The notes beneath the pieces were generated by a model. It did no database searches and had not been told where the DNA came from. It worked only from the letters and a program-made list of their open reading frames with translations. Both the position numbers and the translations under genes were made by a program. This document shows positions 63,959 through 64,000 of a stretch of 64,000 nt of DNA, one piece after another (the stretch's first letter is position 1; each line of letters starts with the position of its first letter). Source of the stretch: Oceanobacillus zhaokaii (GTDB taxonomy: Bacteria > Bacillota > Bacilli > Bacillales > Amphibacillaceae); assembly GCF_003352005.1 (NCBI RefSeq), contig NZ_CP024848.1, positions 257,001 to 321,000 of the forward strand. Reading direction: 5' to 3'.

Positions 63959-64000
63959 ATGAAAACTCTCAACACAAAAGAGCAAGCATGTATTTCTTAT
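63959..64000 (+). CDS. Possible start of a gene running out of the window
   Basis: AGGAGG (63951-63956) just before ATG 63959, translating MKTLNTKEQACISY to the edge. Spacing of two bases is tight, so the start may lie further on. Nothing more can be said. Confidence 0.3.
   Translation, partial: MKTLNTKEQACISY

Noticed and set aside
1-64000. CRISPR arrays, tRNA/rRNA genes, prophage or intact transposase genes
   Set aside because: I scanned for regular short repeats, cloverleaf-type and rRNA-like segments, and transposase motifs and found none I could support.

Overview
The window looks like chromosomal DNA of a low-GC, spore-forming Bacillaceae bacterium, most like the Oceanobacillus/Virgibacillus group. 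The evidence is the A+T-rich sequence, strong AGGAGG-type ribosome binding sites with frequent TTG and GTG starts, and many families typical of Bacillus (Spx, PerR, YqhV, YozQ-like, YitT, DUF3231, YxjG, MhqD-like esterase). I see no rRNA, tRNA, CRISPR array, phage or intact transposon. The genus is inferred.

Layout. 1-4 kb: a LysM/3D wall protein, an ADP-ribosyltransferase-like toxin gene with a stop codon in its signal peptide plus a likely immunity gene, and two frameshifted membrane genes. 4-12 kb: LysR regulator with a YxjG-type methionine synthase, YitT protein, MFS exporter, an SsuABC-type importer and small conserved proteins. 12-19 kb: a decayed PAS sensor gene, three tandem ring-cleaving VOC dioxygenases with an MhqD-like esterase, an EAL remnant and an intact PAS-PAS-GGDEF protein. 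19-28 kb: rpiA, zwf, tkt, gnd, tal and pgi, all on the + strand. 28-41 kb: two MarR regulators, a fourth dioxygenase with an LLM flavoenzyme and FMN reductase, Gfo/Idh/MocA dehydrogenase, IclR, WrbA, Spx, an azoreductase-like flavoprotein, a GPH sugar symporter and GlpX. 41-51 kb: prenyltransferase, DUF1456, GyrI-like, cupin, SDR, then a LacI-controlled module (PhyH-type Fe/2-oxoglutarate dioxygenase, lipoyl-like small protein, sugar porter) and PerR. 51-64 kb: Spx, CarD, MarR, a broken LmrA-type repressor beside its drug exporter, UspA, LysE, acyl-CoA dehydrogenase, aldehyde dehydrogenase with DUF779, EamA and a KASIII-like protein lacking canonical catalytic residues.

How the genes may work together. 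The pentose-phosphate enzymes together with Pgi and GlpX could run hexose phosphate round an oxidative cycle that yields reduced nicotinamide cofactor (rpe and pgl are not in the window). They are interleaved with quinone/electrophile detoxification genes: ring-cleaving dioxygenases, WrbA, azoreductase-like and FMN reductases, Spx, PerR and MarR proteins. An 18-bp operator-like inverted repeat (TATTACTAATTCGAGATA type) recurs before zwf, the azoreductase-like gene, the GPH symporter and glpX, and a second A+T palindrome occurs before the first dioxygenase and the azoreductase-like gene. This suggests one stress regulon coupling sugar oxidation to electrophile reduction. It is the most interesting hypothesis here.

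Two repeat classes stand out: six same-strand copies of a roughly 80-nt two-part hairpin element, and a single GC-rich element of about 130 nt with complementary ends between gnd and tal. The window is also rich in decaying genes; at least ten loci carry frameshifts, nonsense codons or truncations.
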